Positions 30,592 to 41,500 of a stretch of DNA of 64,000 nucleotides are shown here, one piece after another. Below the pieces are notes generated by a model that saw only the letters and a list, made by a program, of their open reading frames with translations, was not told where the DNA came from and did no database searches. Made by a program: the position numbers and the translations under genes. Origin of the DNA: Escherichia coli (GTDB lineage: Bacteria > Pseudomonadota > Gammaproteobacteria > Enterobacterales > Enterobacteriaceae); NCBI GenBank assembly GCA_021307345.1, contig CP089930.1:2852001-2916000 (forward strand), written 5' to 3'. Within the stretch, counting starts at the first letter, position 1. Each line of letters begins with the position of its first letter.

Positions 30592-31281
30592 CTACTGGAT
30601 CAAAAAATGACGGGCCAGCAGTGCGCTGGTGAACTTCTTCTTCAGATAAAATCCGCGCGGCAATGTCAGAATTCGTTCGCCCCGGGCGCCAATGGCTTCG
30701 GTGAGAGCTTTCGCATTCGCCGCTTTCGGTCGTATTTGCAAATATTCCCCGTGACGAGCGGTGATTCGCTCAACCTGACCGAGGACAATCATATCCATCA
30801 ATTCTTCCCAGTCTTCGCGTAGCTGGCGGTCTTCCTCTTCGTTCGGACTCCACAACAACGGTGCTCCTACGCGACGCTGCGCCAGCGGGATGCTGCGCTC
30901 GCCTTCAACCGGTATCCATAACACCCGTTTAAGTTTGTGGCGGACGTGACTGGTTTCCCAGGTCACACCGCTATTGCCGGTTAATGGTGCAACACAAACG
31001 AATGTCGTTTCCAGCGGACGACCAAGACTATCCACAGGGATAGTTTTGAGTTCCACGCCTAATGCGGCAAAATCTTGTTCAGGTTTACTCCCTGCGCTGG
31101 CGCCAAGCCAGATCTCCAGCAACACACCGATCCAACCTTTATCGCGTTTTAAATTCTCCGGCGCAACCAACCCGGCAAGTGCTGCCAGTTCACCCAGGGT
31201 GTAGCCAGAAAGTTGCTGTGCTTGTGCTAATAACTGCGCTTCAGTTTCGGGAGGAGAGGACAATGGGCGAGGTTGAGACAT
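30592..31281 (-). CDS. mutH: DNA mismatch repair endonuclease MutH
   Basis: 229-aa endonuclease that nicks the unmethylated strand at hemimethylated GATC when activated by MutL. The catalytic D-X6-E-X-K motif is Asp70, Glu77, Lys79, as in the known enzyme. Full length, alone in its transcription unit, divergent from rppH across the DARS2 region. Confidence 0.98.
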   Translation of the reverse strand: MSQPRPLSSPPETEAQLLAQAQQLSGYTLGELAALAGLVAPENLKRDKGWIGVLLEIWLGASAGSKPEQDFAALGVELKTIPVDSLGRPLETTFVCVAPLTGNSGVTWETSHVRHKLKRVLWIPVEGERSIPLAQRRVGAPLLWSPNEEEDRQLREDWEELMDMIVLGQVERITARHGEYLQIRPKAANAKALTEAIGARGERILTLPRGFYLKKKFTSALLARHFLIQ

Positions 31282-31339
31282 GGCATTACACCTTGGTTAA
31301 AAAATAAGCAGCTATTTTGTACCGAATATTCAGAGTGTA

Positions 31340-31800
31340 ACTTTTTCCACAAGCGTTATTCAATTCTATGATTTATCTTGTTTTTTAATCCACAGGTGAC
31401 GGTGTTGCGCAACGTCCTGGTGGGTTTTCCAATTCTGGTCACTGAAAATAAACAGGATCTTACACCATGTTATCCACAGAAAGCTGGGATAACTGTGAAA
31501 AACCCTCACTACTGTTTCCATTTACAGCCTTGACGTGCGACGAAACTCTAATTTTTAGTGGTGCGGTGCTTAACTTAGTGGCACATTCTGTGGATAAATA
31601 CGACATTGGTTGATCTTTCACCAATGCGAAAATGAGTGGTGTGACATGGGTCACGAATTTCTCTGTTTTATCAATATTTATGTGTTTAATATATTGATTA
31701 ATAACGAATATTTTAAAGTGTATTTTAGCGACTGATTCAGAATGCTCTGGGTTTTCCCGTGGTAATTCCGTAGTTCTTCACAACTCTATCCACAGAAAAG
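31340..31800. other. DARS2, DnaA-reactivating sequence
   Basis: The 684-bp gap between mutH and rppH has no gene but a cluster of DnaA boxes: perfect TTATCCACA at 31470-31478 (plus), perfect on the minus strand at 31589-31597, CTATCCACA at 31786-31794, and TAATCCACA at 31386-31394; weaker copies lie near 31343 and 31812. E. coli DARS2 is known to lie between mutH and rppH (ygdP), where it turns ADP-DnaA back to ATP-DnaA to time replication. A TATCAA element near 31670 is a plausible IHF site. The boundaries given are approximate. Confidence 0.88.
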
Positions 31801-31965
31801 GTGAATAAAAACGGCTATCCACCCCGTCCTCTGTTTATAACTCTGCACTTAACTGTGAGTTATTCAATTGTTATTAGTGTGTAATGCCCTGCAGAGAGTG
31901 GTTTACCGTCTTCCTGGAGTATGAAACAATCATTCGTATATAAAGCTTTATTTTGAGGTAGTCCG

Positions 31966-32496
31966 GTGATTGATGACGATGGCTACCGCCCAAACGTAGG
32001 TATCGTGATTTGTAATCGTCAGGGGCAAGTGATGTGGGCCCGGCGATTTGGTCAGCACTCCTGGCAATTTCCGCAAGGCGGAATTAATCCCGGAGAATCC
32101 GCAGAACAGGCGATGTACCGTGAATTGTTTGAAGAAGTAGGATTAAGCCGTAAAGACGTTCGAATCCTTGCTTCAACGCGTAACTGGTTGCGCTACAAAT
32201 TACCGAAACGTTTGGTGCGTTGGGACACGAAGCCGGTTTGTATCGGCCAAAAACAAAAATGGTTTCTCTTGCAGCTGGTGAGCGGCGATGCGGAAATCAA
32301 TATGCAAACCAGCAGTACACCAGAGTTTGACGGCTGGCGATGGGTAAGTTACTGGTATCCGGTCAGACAGGTGGTGTCATTTAAACGTGATGTCTACCGT
32401 AGGGTAATGAAAGAGTTCGCAAGTGTTGTGATGGCGCTGCAAGAAAATACGCCTAAACCACAAAACGTATCTGCTTATCGACGTAAAAGAGGTTAA
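31966..32496 (+). CDS. rppH: RNA pyrophosphohydrolase RppH
   Basis: 176-aa Nudix enzyme that removes pyrophosphate from 5' ends of mRNAs and so opens them to RNase E decay. The Nudix box runs [20 protein letters not shown] then VG (residues about 37-59), intact. The start is GTG, with TGAGGT upstream, the same as in K-12. Twelve nt separate it from ptsP. Confidence 0.98.
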   Translation: MIDDDGYRPNVGIVICNRQGQVMWARRFGQHSWQFPQGGINPGESAEQAMYRELFEEVGLSRKDVRILASTRNWLRYKLPKRLVRWDTKPVCIGQKQKWFLLQLVSGDAEINMQTSSTPEFDGWRWVSYWYPVRQVVSFKRDVYRRVMKEFASVVMALQENTPKPQNVSAYRRKRG

Positions 32497-32508
32497 GTCA
32501 CGCCCATT

Positions 32509-34755
32509 ATGCTCACTCGCCTGCGCGAAATAGTCGAAAAGGTAGCCAGCGCACCACGCCTGAATGAGGCGTTAAATATTCTGGTTACCGACATCTGTCT
32601 TGCGATGGATACCGAGGTCTGTTCGGTCTACCTGGCCGATCACGACCGACGTTGTTACTACCTGATGGCGACCCGAGGATTAAAAAAGCCACGTGGTCGC
32701 ACCGTAACGCTCGCGTTTGATGAAGGGATCGTCGGCCTGGTTGGCAGGCTGGCGGAACCGATAAACCTTGCGGATGCGCAAAAACACCCCAGCTTCAAAT
32801 ATATCCCCTCCGTAAAAGAAGAACGTTTCCGCGCGTTTTTAGGCGTGCCAATTATTCAACGTCGCCAGTTACTTGGTGTACTGGTGGTACAGCAACGAGA
32901 GTTGCGGCAGTACAACGAAAGTGAAGAATCTTTCCTGGTGACGCTTGCCACCCAGATGGCAGCTATTCTTTCTCAGTCGCAGTTGACTGCCTTGTTTGGG
33001 CAATATCGCCAGACGCGAATCCGCGCATTACCGGCAGCGCCCGGCGTGGCGATTGCTGAAGGCTGGCAGGATGCCACGTTACCTTTAATGGAACAGGTAT
33101 ATCAGGCATCAACGCTGGATCCGGCTCTGGAACGCGAGCGACTGACCGGGGCGCTGGAAGAAGCGGCTAACGAGTTTCGTCGCTACAGCAAACGCTTTGC
33201 TGCCGGTGCACAAAAAGAAACAGCGGCTATTTTCGATCTTTACTCACACCTGCTTTCTGACACGCGTCTGCGTCGCGAATTATTTGACGAGGTGGATAAA
33301 GGCTCAGTTGCAGAGTGGGCGGTGAAAACGGTCATTGAAAAATTCGCCGAACAGTTTGCTGCGCTAAGTGATAGCTATCTCAAAGAGCGAGCCGGTGATT
33401 TACGTGCGCTGGGCCAGCGATTGTTGTTTCACCTTGATGATGCCAACCAGGGGGCGAACGCCTGGCCGGAACGTTTCATTCTGGTGGCAGATGAACTGTC
33501 AGCGACAACCCTTGCAGAGCTGCCTCAGGATCGCTTAGTCGGCGTTGTCGTGCGCGATGGCGCAGCCAACTCCCATGCTGCGATTATGGTACGTGCGCTG
33601 GGGATCCCTACCGTGATGGGCGCGGACATTCAGCCTTCGGTGCTGCATCGTCGGACGCTGATCGTTGATGGTTATCGCGGTGAATTGCTGGTCGATCCGG
33701 AGCCGGTACTGCTGCAAGAATATCAGCGGCTGATTAGCGAAGAGATTGAGCTTAGCCGTCTGGCAGAAGATGATGTCAATTTACCTGCGCAGTTAAAAAG
33801 CGGCGAGCGCATAAAAGTTATGCTCAATGCGGGATTAAGCCCAGAACATGAAGAAAAACTGGGCAGTCGCATTGATGGTATCGGTCTTTATCGCACCGAA
33901 ATCCCTTTCATGCTGCAAAGTGGTTTCCCGTCGGAAGAAGAACAGGTGGCGCAGTATCAGGGGATGCTGCAAATGTTCAATGATAAACCCGTCACCCTGC
34001 GTACGCTGGATGTCGGTGCTGACAAACAATTGCCCTACATGCCGATCAGCGAAGAGAATCCATGCCTGGGGTGGCGTGGGATTCGCATTACGCTCGATCA
34101 GCCGGAGATCTTTTTGATCCAAGTGCGGGCGATGTTGCGCGCCAATGCTGCAACGGGCAACCTGCACATTCTGTTGCCAATGGTCACAAGCCTGGATGAA
34201 GTTGACGAAGCACGCCGCCTGATTGAACGTGCCGGACGTGAAGTCGAGGAGATGATCGGTTACGCAATTCCCAAACCACGCATCGGTATCATGCTGGAAG
34301 TACCTTCAATGGTATTTATGCTGCCGCATCTGGCAAACCGGATCGATTTTATCTCTGTTGGCACCAACGACCTGACTCAATACATCCTGGCCGTTGATCG
34401 CAACAACACCAGAGTAGCGAACATTTATGACAGTCTTCATCCTGGAATGTTACGTGCTCTGGCGATGATCGCCCGTGAGGCGGAAACGCAGGGAATCGAT
34501 CTGCGTTTATGCGGTGAAATGGCGGGCGATCCCATGTGCGTGGCAATCCTCATTGGGCTGGGGTATCGCCATCTGTCTATGAACGGACGTTCTGTCGCGC
34601 GCGTAAAATACCTGCTGCGGCGCATTGATTTTGCCGAAGCAGAAAATCTTGCGCAGCGCAGTCTGGAAGCGCAACTGGCGACCGAAGTTCGTCATCAGGT
34701 AGCGGCATTTATGGAGCGTCGCGGTATGGGCGGGCTGATTCGCGGGGGGTTATAG
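32509..34755 (+). CDS. ptsP: Nitrogen PTS enzyme I PtsP
   Basis: 748-aa EI-Ntr that starts the nitrogen phosphotransfer chain PtsP-NPr-EIIA-Ntr. An N-terminal GAF domain (about 1-130) senses glutamine/oxoglutarate. The swivelling phosphohistidine is in GAANSHAAIMVRALG (about His356). The C-terminal PEP-binding barrel shows DVGADKQLPYM, GTNDLTQYIL and RLCGEMAGDP. Probably cotranscribed with rppH. Confidence 0.98.
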   Translation: MLTRLREIVEKVASAPRLNEALNILVTDICLAMDTEVCSVYLADHDRRCYYLMATRGLKKPRGRTVTLAFDEGIVGLVGRLAEPINLADAQKHPSFKYIPSVKEERFRAFLGVPIIQRRQLLGVLVVQQRELRQYNESEESFLVTLATQMAAILSQSQLTALFGQYRQTRIRALPAAPGVAIAEGWQDATLPLMEQVYQASTLDPALERERLTGALEEAANEFRRYSKRFAAGAQKETAAIFDLYSHLLSDTRLRRELFDEVDKGSVAEWAVKTVIEKFAEQFAALSDSYLKERAGDLRALGQRLLFHLDDANQGANAWPERFILVADELSATTLAELPQDRLVGVVVRDGAANSHAAIMVRALGIPTVMGADIQPSVLHRRTLIVDGYRGELLVDPEPVLLQEYQRLISEEIELSRLAEDDVNLPAQLKSGERIKVMLNAGLSPEHEEKLGSRIDGIGLYRTEIPFMLQSGFPSEEEQVAQYQGMLQMFNDKPVTLRTLDVGADKQLPYMPISEENPCLGWRGIRITLDQPEIFLIQVRAMLRANAATGNLHILLPMVTSLDEVDEARRLIERAGREVEEMIGYAIPKPRIGIMLEVPSMVFMLPHLANRIDFISVGTNDLTQYILAVDRNNTRVANIYDSLHPGMLRALAMIAREAETQGIDLRLCGEMAGDPMCVAILIGLGYRHLSMNGRSVARVKYLLRRIDFAEAENLAQRSLEAQLATEVRHQVAAFMERRGMGGLIRGGL

Positions 34756-34905
34756 CGCGGATCATATACATATCTTTTAACGGTATCCGGCAACCAGCCA
34801 GGTTCCCTTGTGCTATTATTCGCACCTTTGGAGCGCCTGAAACCTGCGGCGCGCATTTCAATCGCTGTTCTCTTTCAGCGAAATAACAAGAACTTGTGGT
34901 GACAG

Positions 34906-35781
34906 ATGACCAGTAGCTATCTGCATTTTCCGGAATTTGATCCGGTCATTTTCTCAATAGGACCCGTGGCGCTTCACTGGTACGGCCTGATGTATCTGGT
35001 GGGTTTCATTTTTGCAATGTGGCTGGCTGGGCGTCGGGCTAGCCGTCCAGGCAGCGGCTGGACCAAAAATGAAGTTGAAAACTTACTCTATGCGGGCTTC
35101 CTCGGCGTCTTCCTTGGCGGACGTATTGGTTATGTTCTGTTCTACAACTTCCCGCAGTTTATGGCCGATCCGCTGTATCTGTTCCGTGTCTGGGACGGCG
35201 GCATGTCCTTCCACGGCGGTCTGATTGGCGTGATTGTGGTGATGATTATCTTCGCCCGCCGCACCAAACGTTCCTTCTTCCAGGTTTCTGATTTTATCGC
35301 ACCGCTCATTCCATTTGGCCTTGGAGCCGGGCGTCTGGGCAACTTTATTAACGGTGAATTGTGGGGGCGCGTTGACCCGAACTTCCCGTTTGCCATGCTG
35401 TTCCCTGGCTCCCGTACCGAAGACATTCTGTTGCTGCAAAACAACCCACAGTGGCAATCCATTTTCGACACCTACGGCGTACTACCGCGCCACCCGTCGC
35501 AACTTTACGAGATGCTGCTGGAAGGTGTGGTGCTGTTTATTATCCTCAACCTGTATATCCGTAAACCGCGCCCGATGGGGGCTGTCTCAGGCTTGTTCCT
35601 GATTGGCTATGGCGCGTTTCGCATCATTGTTGAGTTTTTCCGCCAGCCCGATGCGCAGTTCACCGGTGCATGGGTGCAGTACATCAGCATGGGGCAAATT
35701 CTTTCCATCCCGATGATTGTCGCGGGTGTTTTCATGATGGTCTGGGCATATCGTCGCAGCCCACAGCAACACGTTTCCTGA
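34906..35781 (+). CDS. lgt: Prolipoprotein diacylglyceryl transferase Lgt
   Basis: 291-aa inner-membrane enzyme that adds diacylglycerol to the lipobox cysteine; it would act on YgeR, YgdR, YgdI and MltA from this window. Seven membrane helices. His103 in MSFHGGLIG and the Lgt signature around [14 protein letters not shown] are present. The stop lies 6 nt before the thyA start. Confidence 0.98.
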   Translation: MTSSYLHFPEFDPVIFSIGPVALHWYGLMYLVGFIFAMWLAGRRASRPGSGWTKNEVENLLYAGFLGVFLGGRIGYVLFYNFPQFMADPLYLFRVWDGGMSFHGGLIGVIVVMIIFARRTKRSFFQVSDFIAPLIPFGLGAGRLGNFINGELWGRVDPNFPFAMLFPGSRTEDILLLQNNPQWQSIFDTYGVLPRHPSQLYEMLLEGVVLFIILNLYIRKPRPMGAVSGLFLIGYGAFRIIVEFFRQPDAQFTGAWVQYISMGQILSIPMIVAGVFMMVWAYRRSPQQHVS

Positions 35782-35787
35782 GGAACC

Positions 35788-36582
35788 ATGAAACAGTATT
35801 TAGAACTGATGCAAAAAGTGCTCGACGAAGGCACACAGAAAAACGACCGTACCGGAACCGGAACGCTTTCCATTTTTGGTCATCAGATGCGTTTTAACCT
35901 GCAGGATGGATTCCCGTTAGTGACAACCAAACGTTGCCACCTGCGTTCCATTATCCATGAACTGCTGTGGTTCCTGCAGGGCGACACTAACATTGCTTAC
36001 CTGCACGAAAACAATGTCACCATTTGGGACGAGTGGGCCGATGAAAACGGCGATCTCGGTCCGGTTTATGGTAAACAGTGGCGCGCCTGGCCAACGCCAG
36101 ATGGTCGTCATATTGACCAGATCACTACGGTACTGAACCAGCTGAAAAACGATCCGGATTCCCGCCGTATTATTGTTTCGGCGTGGAACGTAGGCGAACT
36201 GGATAAAATGGCGCTGGCGCCGTGCCATGCGTTCTTCCAGTTCTATGTGGCAGACGGCAAACTCTCTTGCCAGCTTTATCAGCGTTCCTGTGACGTTTTC
36301 CTCGGCCTGCCGTTTAACATTGCCAGCTACGCGTTACTGGTGCATATGATGGCGCAGCAGTGCGATCTGGAAGTGGGTGATTTTGTCTGGACCGGTGGCG
36401 ATACGCACCTGTACAGCAATCATATGGATCAAACCCATTTGCAATTAAGTCGTGAACCGCGTCCGCTGCCGAAGCTGATTATCAAACGTAAACCTGAATC
36501 CATCTTCGACTACCGTTTCGAAGACTTTGAGATTGAAGGCTACGATCCGCATCCGGGCATTAAAGCGCCGGTTGCTATCTAA
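35788..36582 (+). CDS. thyA: Thymidylate synthase ThyA
   Basis: 264-aa enzyme making dTMP from dUMP with methylenetetrahydrofolate. The nucleophile is Cys146 in [24 protein letters not shown] and the C-terminal PVAI are conserved. Translation is likely coupled to lgt, whose stop overlaps the GAGGAA ribosome site. Confidence 0.99.
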
Positions 36583-36604
36583 ATTACGCAACATCCTGCC
36601 AGAG

Positions 36605-36632
36605 CCGACGCCAGTGTGCGTCGGTTTTTTTT
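36605..36632 (+). terminator. Terminator of lgt-thyA
   Basis: CCGACGC/GCGTCGG stem with a 6-nt loop and eight T. Confidence 0.92.
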
Positions 36633-36767
36633 ATCCTTCGCTAAATTCTTCGAGACGCCTTCCCGAAATTTTGCAACGCCCTGCAACAGCGTAAATAGTC
36701 CGGAAGACGCGCCGAAGAATGAGAAACTGACCCTCGTCTTTTTTTCTCCTCGTCGCATACTGCCGGC

Positions 36768-37238
36768 ATGAAAACACAACGTGGTTATACGCTGATTGAA
36801 ACGCTGGTTGCGATGCTGATTTTGGTCATGCTAAGCGCAAGTGGACTTTATGGCTGGCAATACTGGCAGCAGTCGCAACGGCTATGGCAAACCGCCAGCC
36901 AGGCGCGGGACTATTTGCTCTATTTACGTGAGGATGCCAACTGGCATAACCGCGACCACAGTATCAGCGTCATCAGGGAGGGGAAGTTATGGTGTCTTGT
37001 GAGTTCTGCCGCAGGGGCGAATGCCTGTCATGGCAGTTCACCGCTGCTCTTCGTGCCACGCTGGCCCGACGTAGAAATGAGCGACCTGACACCTTCGCTT
37101 GCTTTCTTTGGCATGCGCAATACCGCATGGGCAGGGCATATTCGCTTCAAAAACTCAACGGGCGAGTGGTGGCTGGTGGTTTCGCCATGGGGAAGGCTCC
37201 GGCTTTGCCAGCAAGGAGAAACAGAAGGATGTCTGTAA
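36768..37238 (+). CDS. ppdA: Pseudopilin PpdA
   Basis: 156-aa type IV/type II-like prepilin. The cleavage motif is [15 protein letters not shown] with Glu at position 5 of the mature protein, followed by the hydrophobic helix. First of four pseudopilin-type genes (ppdA, ppdB, ygdB, ppdC) ahead of recC. No pilus assembly genes are nearby. Confidence 0.94.
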   Translation: MKTQRGYTLIETLVAMLILVMLSASGLYGWQYWQQSQRLWQTASQARDYLLYLREDANWHNRDHSISVIREGKLWCLVSSAAGANACHGSSPLLFVPRWPDVEMSDLTPSLAFFGMRNTAWAGHIRFKNSTGEWWLVVSPWGRLRLCQQGETEGCL

Positions 37239-37792
37239 AAGAGCAAGGATTTTCTCTGCTGGAAGTTTTGATTGCTATGGCGATCAGTAGCGTACTGTTG
37301 CTGGGGGCTGCACGATTTCTGCCTGCATTACAGCGTGAAAGTTTGACGAGCGCCCGTAAGCTGGCGCTGGAAGATGAAATCTGGCTGCGGATATTTACAG
37401 TCGCGAAGCATCTCCAGAGAGCGGGTTATTGTCATGGTAGCTGCACTGGCGAGGGGCTGGTCATTGTCGGGCAGGGTGACTGCATCATTGTACAGTGGGA
37501 TGCGAACAGTAACGGTATCTGGGAGCGCGAACCGGTAAAAGAGTCCGACCAGATTGGATTTCGTCTGAAGGAGCATGTGCTGGAAACGCTACGTGGTGCG
37601 ACATCTTGTGAAGGTAAGGGCTGGGATAAAGTCACTAATCCGGATGCCATCATTATCGACACTTTTCAGGTCGTACGTCAGGATGTTAGCGGCTTCTCGC
37701 CGGTGTTGACGGTTAATATGCGGGGCGCCAGTAAGGCTGAACCACAAACTGTGGTGGATGCCAGCTATAGCGTAACAGGATTCAACCTGTGA
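37229..37792 (+). CDS. ppdB: Pseudopilin PpdB
   Basis: 187-aa prepilin-like protein with [15 protein letters not shown] at the N-terminus (cleavage after Gly, Glu5 kept). The ATG at 37229 lies inside the end of ppdA (10-nt overlap) after GGAGAAACAGAAGG. A longer open frame extends upstream in the ppdA region but is a shadow. Related to minor pseudopilins of the GspJ/PilW type. Confidence 0.94.
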   Translation: MSVKEQGFSLLEVLIAMAISSVLLLGAARFLPALQRESLTSARKLALEDEIWLRIFTVAKHLQRAGYCHGSCTGEGLVIVGQGDCIIVQWDANSNGIWEREPVKESDQIGFRLKEHVLETLRGATSCEGKGWDKVTNPDAIIIDTFQVVRQDVSGFSPVLTVNMRGASKAEPQTVVDASYSVTGFNL

Positions 37793-38196
37793 ACCGTGAA
37801 CGGGGAGTTTCATCGCTGGCACTGGTTCTGATGTTGCTGGTTTTGGGCAGTTTGCTGCTACAGGGAATGTGCCAACAGGATCGCAGTTTTGCCTCTCGGG
37901 TGACTATGGAAAGCCAGTCATTGCGTCGCCAGGCTATCGTACAGTCGGCGCTGGAATGGGGCAGAATGCACTCCTGGCAGACACAGCCCGCAGTTCAGTG
38001 CTCACAGTACGCTGCAACCGGTGCCCGGGTTTGTCTGCGTTTACTGGCAGATAATGAAATCTTGCTGATTGCCGGTTATGAAGGCGTTTCATTGTGGCGA
38101 ACAGGCGAAGTGAACGATGGAAACATTGTTTTTTCGCCACGCGGCTGGAGTGATTTTTGTCCGCAGAAAGAGGGGGCGTTATGTCAGCTTCCCTGA
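37789..38196 (+). CDS. ygdB: Pseudopilin-operon protein YgdB
   Basis: 135 aa with an N-terminal hydrophobic helix ([19 protein letters not shown]) resembling PilX/GspK-type minor pilins, which lack the strict Glu5. The start overlaps the ppdB stop by 4 nt and its end overlaps ppdC by 16 nt. Function not shown. Confidence 0.9.
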   Translation: MNRERGVSSLALVLMLLVLGSLLLQGMCQQDRSFASRVTMESQSLRRQAIVQSALEWGRMHSWQTQPAVQCSQYAATGARVCLRLLADNEILLIAGYEGVSLWRTGEVNDGNIVFSPRGWSDFCPQKEGALCQLP

Positions 38197-38504
38197 AGAA
38201 TCAACAAGGCTTTAGCCTGCCGGAAGTGATGTTGGCGATGGTGCTGATGGTGATGATTGTCACTGCGTTATCGGGGTATCAGAGAACATTAATGAACAGT
38301 CTTGCCAGCAGAAACCAGTATCTGCAACTCTGGCGGCATGGCTGGCAGCAAACGCAACTGCGCGCGATTTCGCCACCTGCCAACTGGCAGGTTAACCGAA
38401 TGCAGACATCGCAGGCGGGATGTGTCAGCATCAGCGTTACGTTAGTTTCACCCGGGGGCAGAGAAGGCGAGATGACCCGCCTGCATTGCCCGAATCGTCA
38501 GTAG
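38181..38504 (+). CDS. ppdC: Pseudopilin PpdC
   Basis: 107-aa prepilin-like protein with [19 protein letters not shown] at the N-terminus. The ATG at 38181 follows GGGGG and overlaps ygdB; the longer frame from 38157 is not supported. It ends 12 nt before recC, so pseudopilin and recC transcripts are linked. Confidence 0.92.
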   Translation: MSASLKNQQGFSLPEVMLAMVLMVMIVTALSGYQRTLMNSLASRNQYLQLWRHGWQQTQLRAISPPANWQVNRMQTSQAGCVSISVTLVSPGGREGEMTRLHCPNRQ

Positions 38505-38516
38505 TCAGGAGCCGCT

Positions 38517-41500
38517 ATGTTAAGGGTCTACCATTCCAATCGTCTGGACGTGCTGGAAGCGTTGATGGAGTTTATCGTCGAACGCGAACGGCTGGACGAT
38601 CCTTTTGAGCCAGAAATGATTCTGGTGCAAAGTACCGGTATGGCGCAGTGGCTGCAAATGACGCTGTCGCAGAAGTTCGGCATTGCGGCAAACATTGATT
38701 TCCCGCTGCCGGCGAGCTTTATCTGGGATATGTTCGTCCGGGTGTTACCGGAGATCCCCAAAGAGAGCGCCTTTAACAAACAGAGCATGAGCTGGAAACT
38801 GATGACTCTGCTGCCGCAACTGTTGGAGCGCGAAGACTTTACCCTGTTGCGGCATTATCTGACTGATGATAGCGACAAGCGTAAACTGTTCCAGCTTTCT
38901 TCAAAAGCGGCGGACCTGTTTGACCAGTATCTGGTCTATCGTCCGGACTGGCTGGCACAGTGGGAAACAGGACATTTGGTTGAAGGGCTGGGAGAAGCGC
39001 AGGCCTGGCAAGCGCCGTTGTGGAAGGCGTTGGTGGAATATACCGACGAACTCGGGCAACCGCGCTGGCACCGCGCCAATCTTTATCAGCGCTTTATCGA
39101 AACGCTGGAGTCCGCGACGACCTGCCCGCCGGGGTTACCTTCGCGTGTCTTTATATGCGGTATTTCCGCGTTACCGCCTGTTTATCTACAGGCGCTACAG
39201 GCGCTGGGTAAACATATTGAAATCCATCTTCTGTTTACCAACCCTTGCCGTTATTACTGGGGTGATATTAAAGATCCGGCTTATCTGGCAAAGCTTCTAG
39301 CTCGCCAGCGGCGACACAGTTTTGAAGATCGCGAATTGCCGCTATTCCGCGATAGCGAAAACGCCGGCCAGTTGTTTAACAGCGACGGCGAACAGGATGT
39401 TGGTAACCCGCTACTGGCCTCATGGGGCAAGCTGGGGCGCGACTACATCTATCTGCTTGCCGATCTCCAGAGCAGTCAGGAGCTGGACGCATTCGTTGAT
39501 GTCACGTCAGACAGCCTGTTGCATAACATCCAGTCCGATATTCTGGAACTGGAAAACCGTGCGGTCGCAGGCGTGAATCTGAGCGAGTTTTCCCGCAGCG
39601 ACAACAAACGTCTGCTTGATCCGCAGGATAACAGCGTCACCTTCCACGTATGCCACAGCCCGCAGCGCGAAGTGGAAGTTTTGCACGATCGCCTGCTGGC
39701 GATGCTGGAAGAAGATCCGACACTTACTCCACGCGACATCATCGTGATGGTGGCCGACATCGATAGCTACAGTCCGTTTATTCAGGCTGTATTTGGTAGC
39801 GCGCCTGCGGATCGTTACCTGCCTTATGCCATTTCCGACCGTCGGGCGCGGCAGTCGCATCCGGTGCTGGAAGCGTTTATCAGCCTGTTATCACTGCCAG
39901 ACAGCCGCTTTGTGTCGGAGGACGTGCTGGCGCTGCTGGACGTGCCGGTACTGGCGGCGCGGTTTGATATCACCGAAGAAGGGCTACGTTATTTACGTCT
40001 GTGGGTTAATGAATCCGGCATTCGCTGGGGGATTGATGACGACAACGTTCGCGAGCTGGAACTCCCCGCCACCGGGCAACACACCTGGCGATTTGGCCTG
40101 ACGCGCATGTTGCTGGGCTATGCAATGGAGAGCGCCCAGGGCGAGTGGCAATCGGTTCTTCCTTATGACGAATCGAGCGGCTTAATTGCAGAACTGGTAG
40201 GGCATCTGGCGTCACTGCTAATGCAACTGAATATCTGGCGTCGAGGGTTAGCGCAGGAGCGCCCGCTTGAGGAGTGGCTGCCGGTTTGTCGCGATATGCT
40301 CAACGCCTTCTTCCTGCCGGATGCGGAAACCGAAGCGGCGATGACGCTTATTGAGCAGCAGTGGCAGGCGATTATCGCCGAAGGTTTAGGTGCGCAGTAT
40401 GGCGACGCGGTGCCGCTGTCACTGTTACGTGATGAACTGGCACAACGCCTCGATCAAGAACGTATCAGCCAGCGTTTTCTTGCGGGTCCGGTTAACATTT
40501 GTACGCTGATGCCAATGCGTTCAATCCCGTTCAAAGTGGTTTGCCTGCTGGGGATGAACGATGGCGTTTACCCACGCCAGCTTGCACCATTGGGCTTTGA
40601 TTTAATGAGCCAGAAACCGAAGCGTGGCGACCGTAGCCGTCGCGATGACGACCGCTATCTGTTCCTGGAAGCGTTAATTTCCGCGCAGCAAAAACTCTAT
40701 ATCAGCTATATCGGGCGTTCCATCCAGGATAACAGTGAACGTTTCCCGTCGGTGCTGGTGCAGGAACTGATCGACTACATCGGACAAAGTCATTATCTGC
40801 CGGGTGATGAAGAGCTTAACTGTGATGAAAGCGAGGCAAGAGTAAAAGAGCATCTTACGTGCCTCCATACCCGGATGCCGTTTGATCCGCAAAACTACCA
40901 GCCTGGCGAGTTACAAAGCTATGCGCGTGAGTGGCTACCGGCAGCCAGCCAGGCAGGCAAGGCGCATTCTGAATTTGTCCAGCCTTTACCGTTTACCTTG
41001 CCAGAAACCGTGCCGCTGGAAACGCTACAACGATTCTGGGCGCATCCGGTGCGAGCGTTTTTCCAGATGCGTTTACAGGTGCATTTTCGTACCGAAGACA
41101 GCGAAATTCCCGATACCGAGCCATTTATTCTCGAAGGGCTTAGTCGTTATCAAATCAATCAGCAGTTATTAAATGCGTTGGTGGATCAGGATGATGCAGA
41201 ACGCTTGTTCCGCCGCTTCCGGGCGGCAGGGGATTTACCGTACGGTGCTTTTGGTGAAATTTTCTGGGAAATGCAGTGTCAGGAGATGCAGCAGCTTGCC
41301 GACAGAGTCATTGCCTGTCGCCAGCCGGGGCAGAGTATGGAAATCGATCTCGCGTGCAACGGTGTGCAGATTACTGGGTGGTTGCCGCAGGTTCAGCCGG
41401 ATGGCCTGCTGCGCTGGCGTCCCTCTTTGCTCAGTGTTGCACAGGGAATGCAACTTTGGTTAGAACACCTTGTCTACTGTGCCAGTGGTGGTAACGGTGA

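Noticed and set aside
31460-31654. 64-aa frame in the mutH-rppH gap
   Set aside because: It overlaps the DnaA boxes of DARS2 and has no ribosome site.
36989-37228. 80-codon extension of ppdB
   Set aside because: It lies in another frame over ppdA and precedes a proper prepilin N-terminus with its own ribosome site.
38866-39300. 144-aa frame within recC on the same strand
   Set aside because: Alternative frame of an intact conserved gene.
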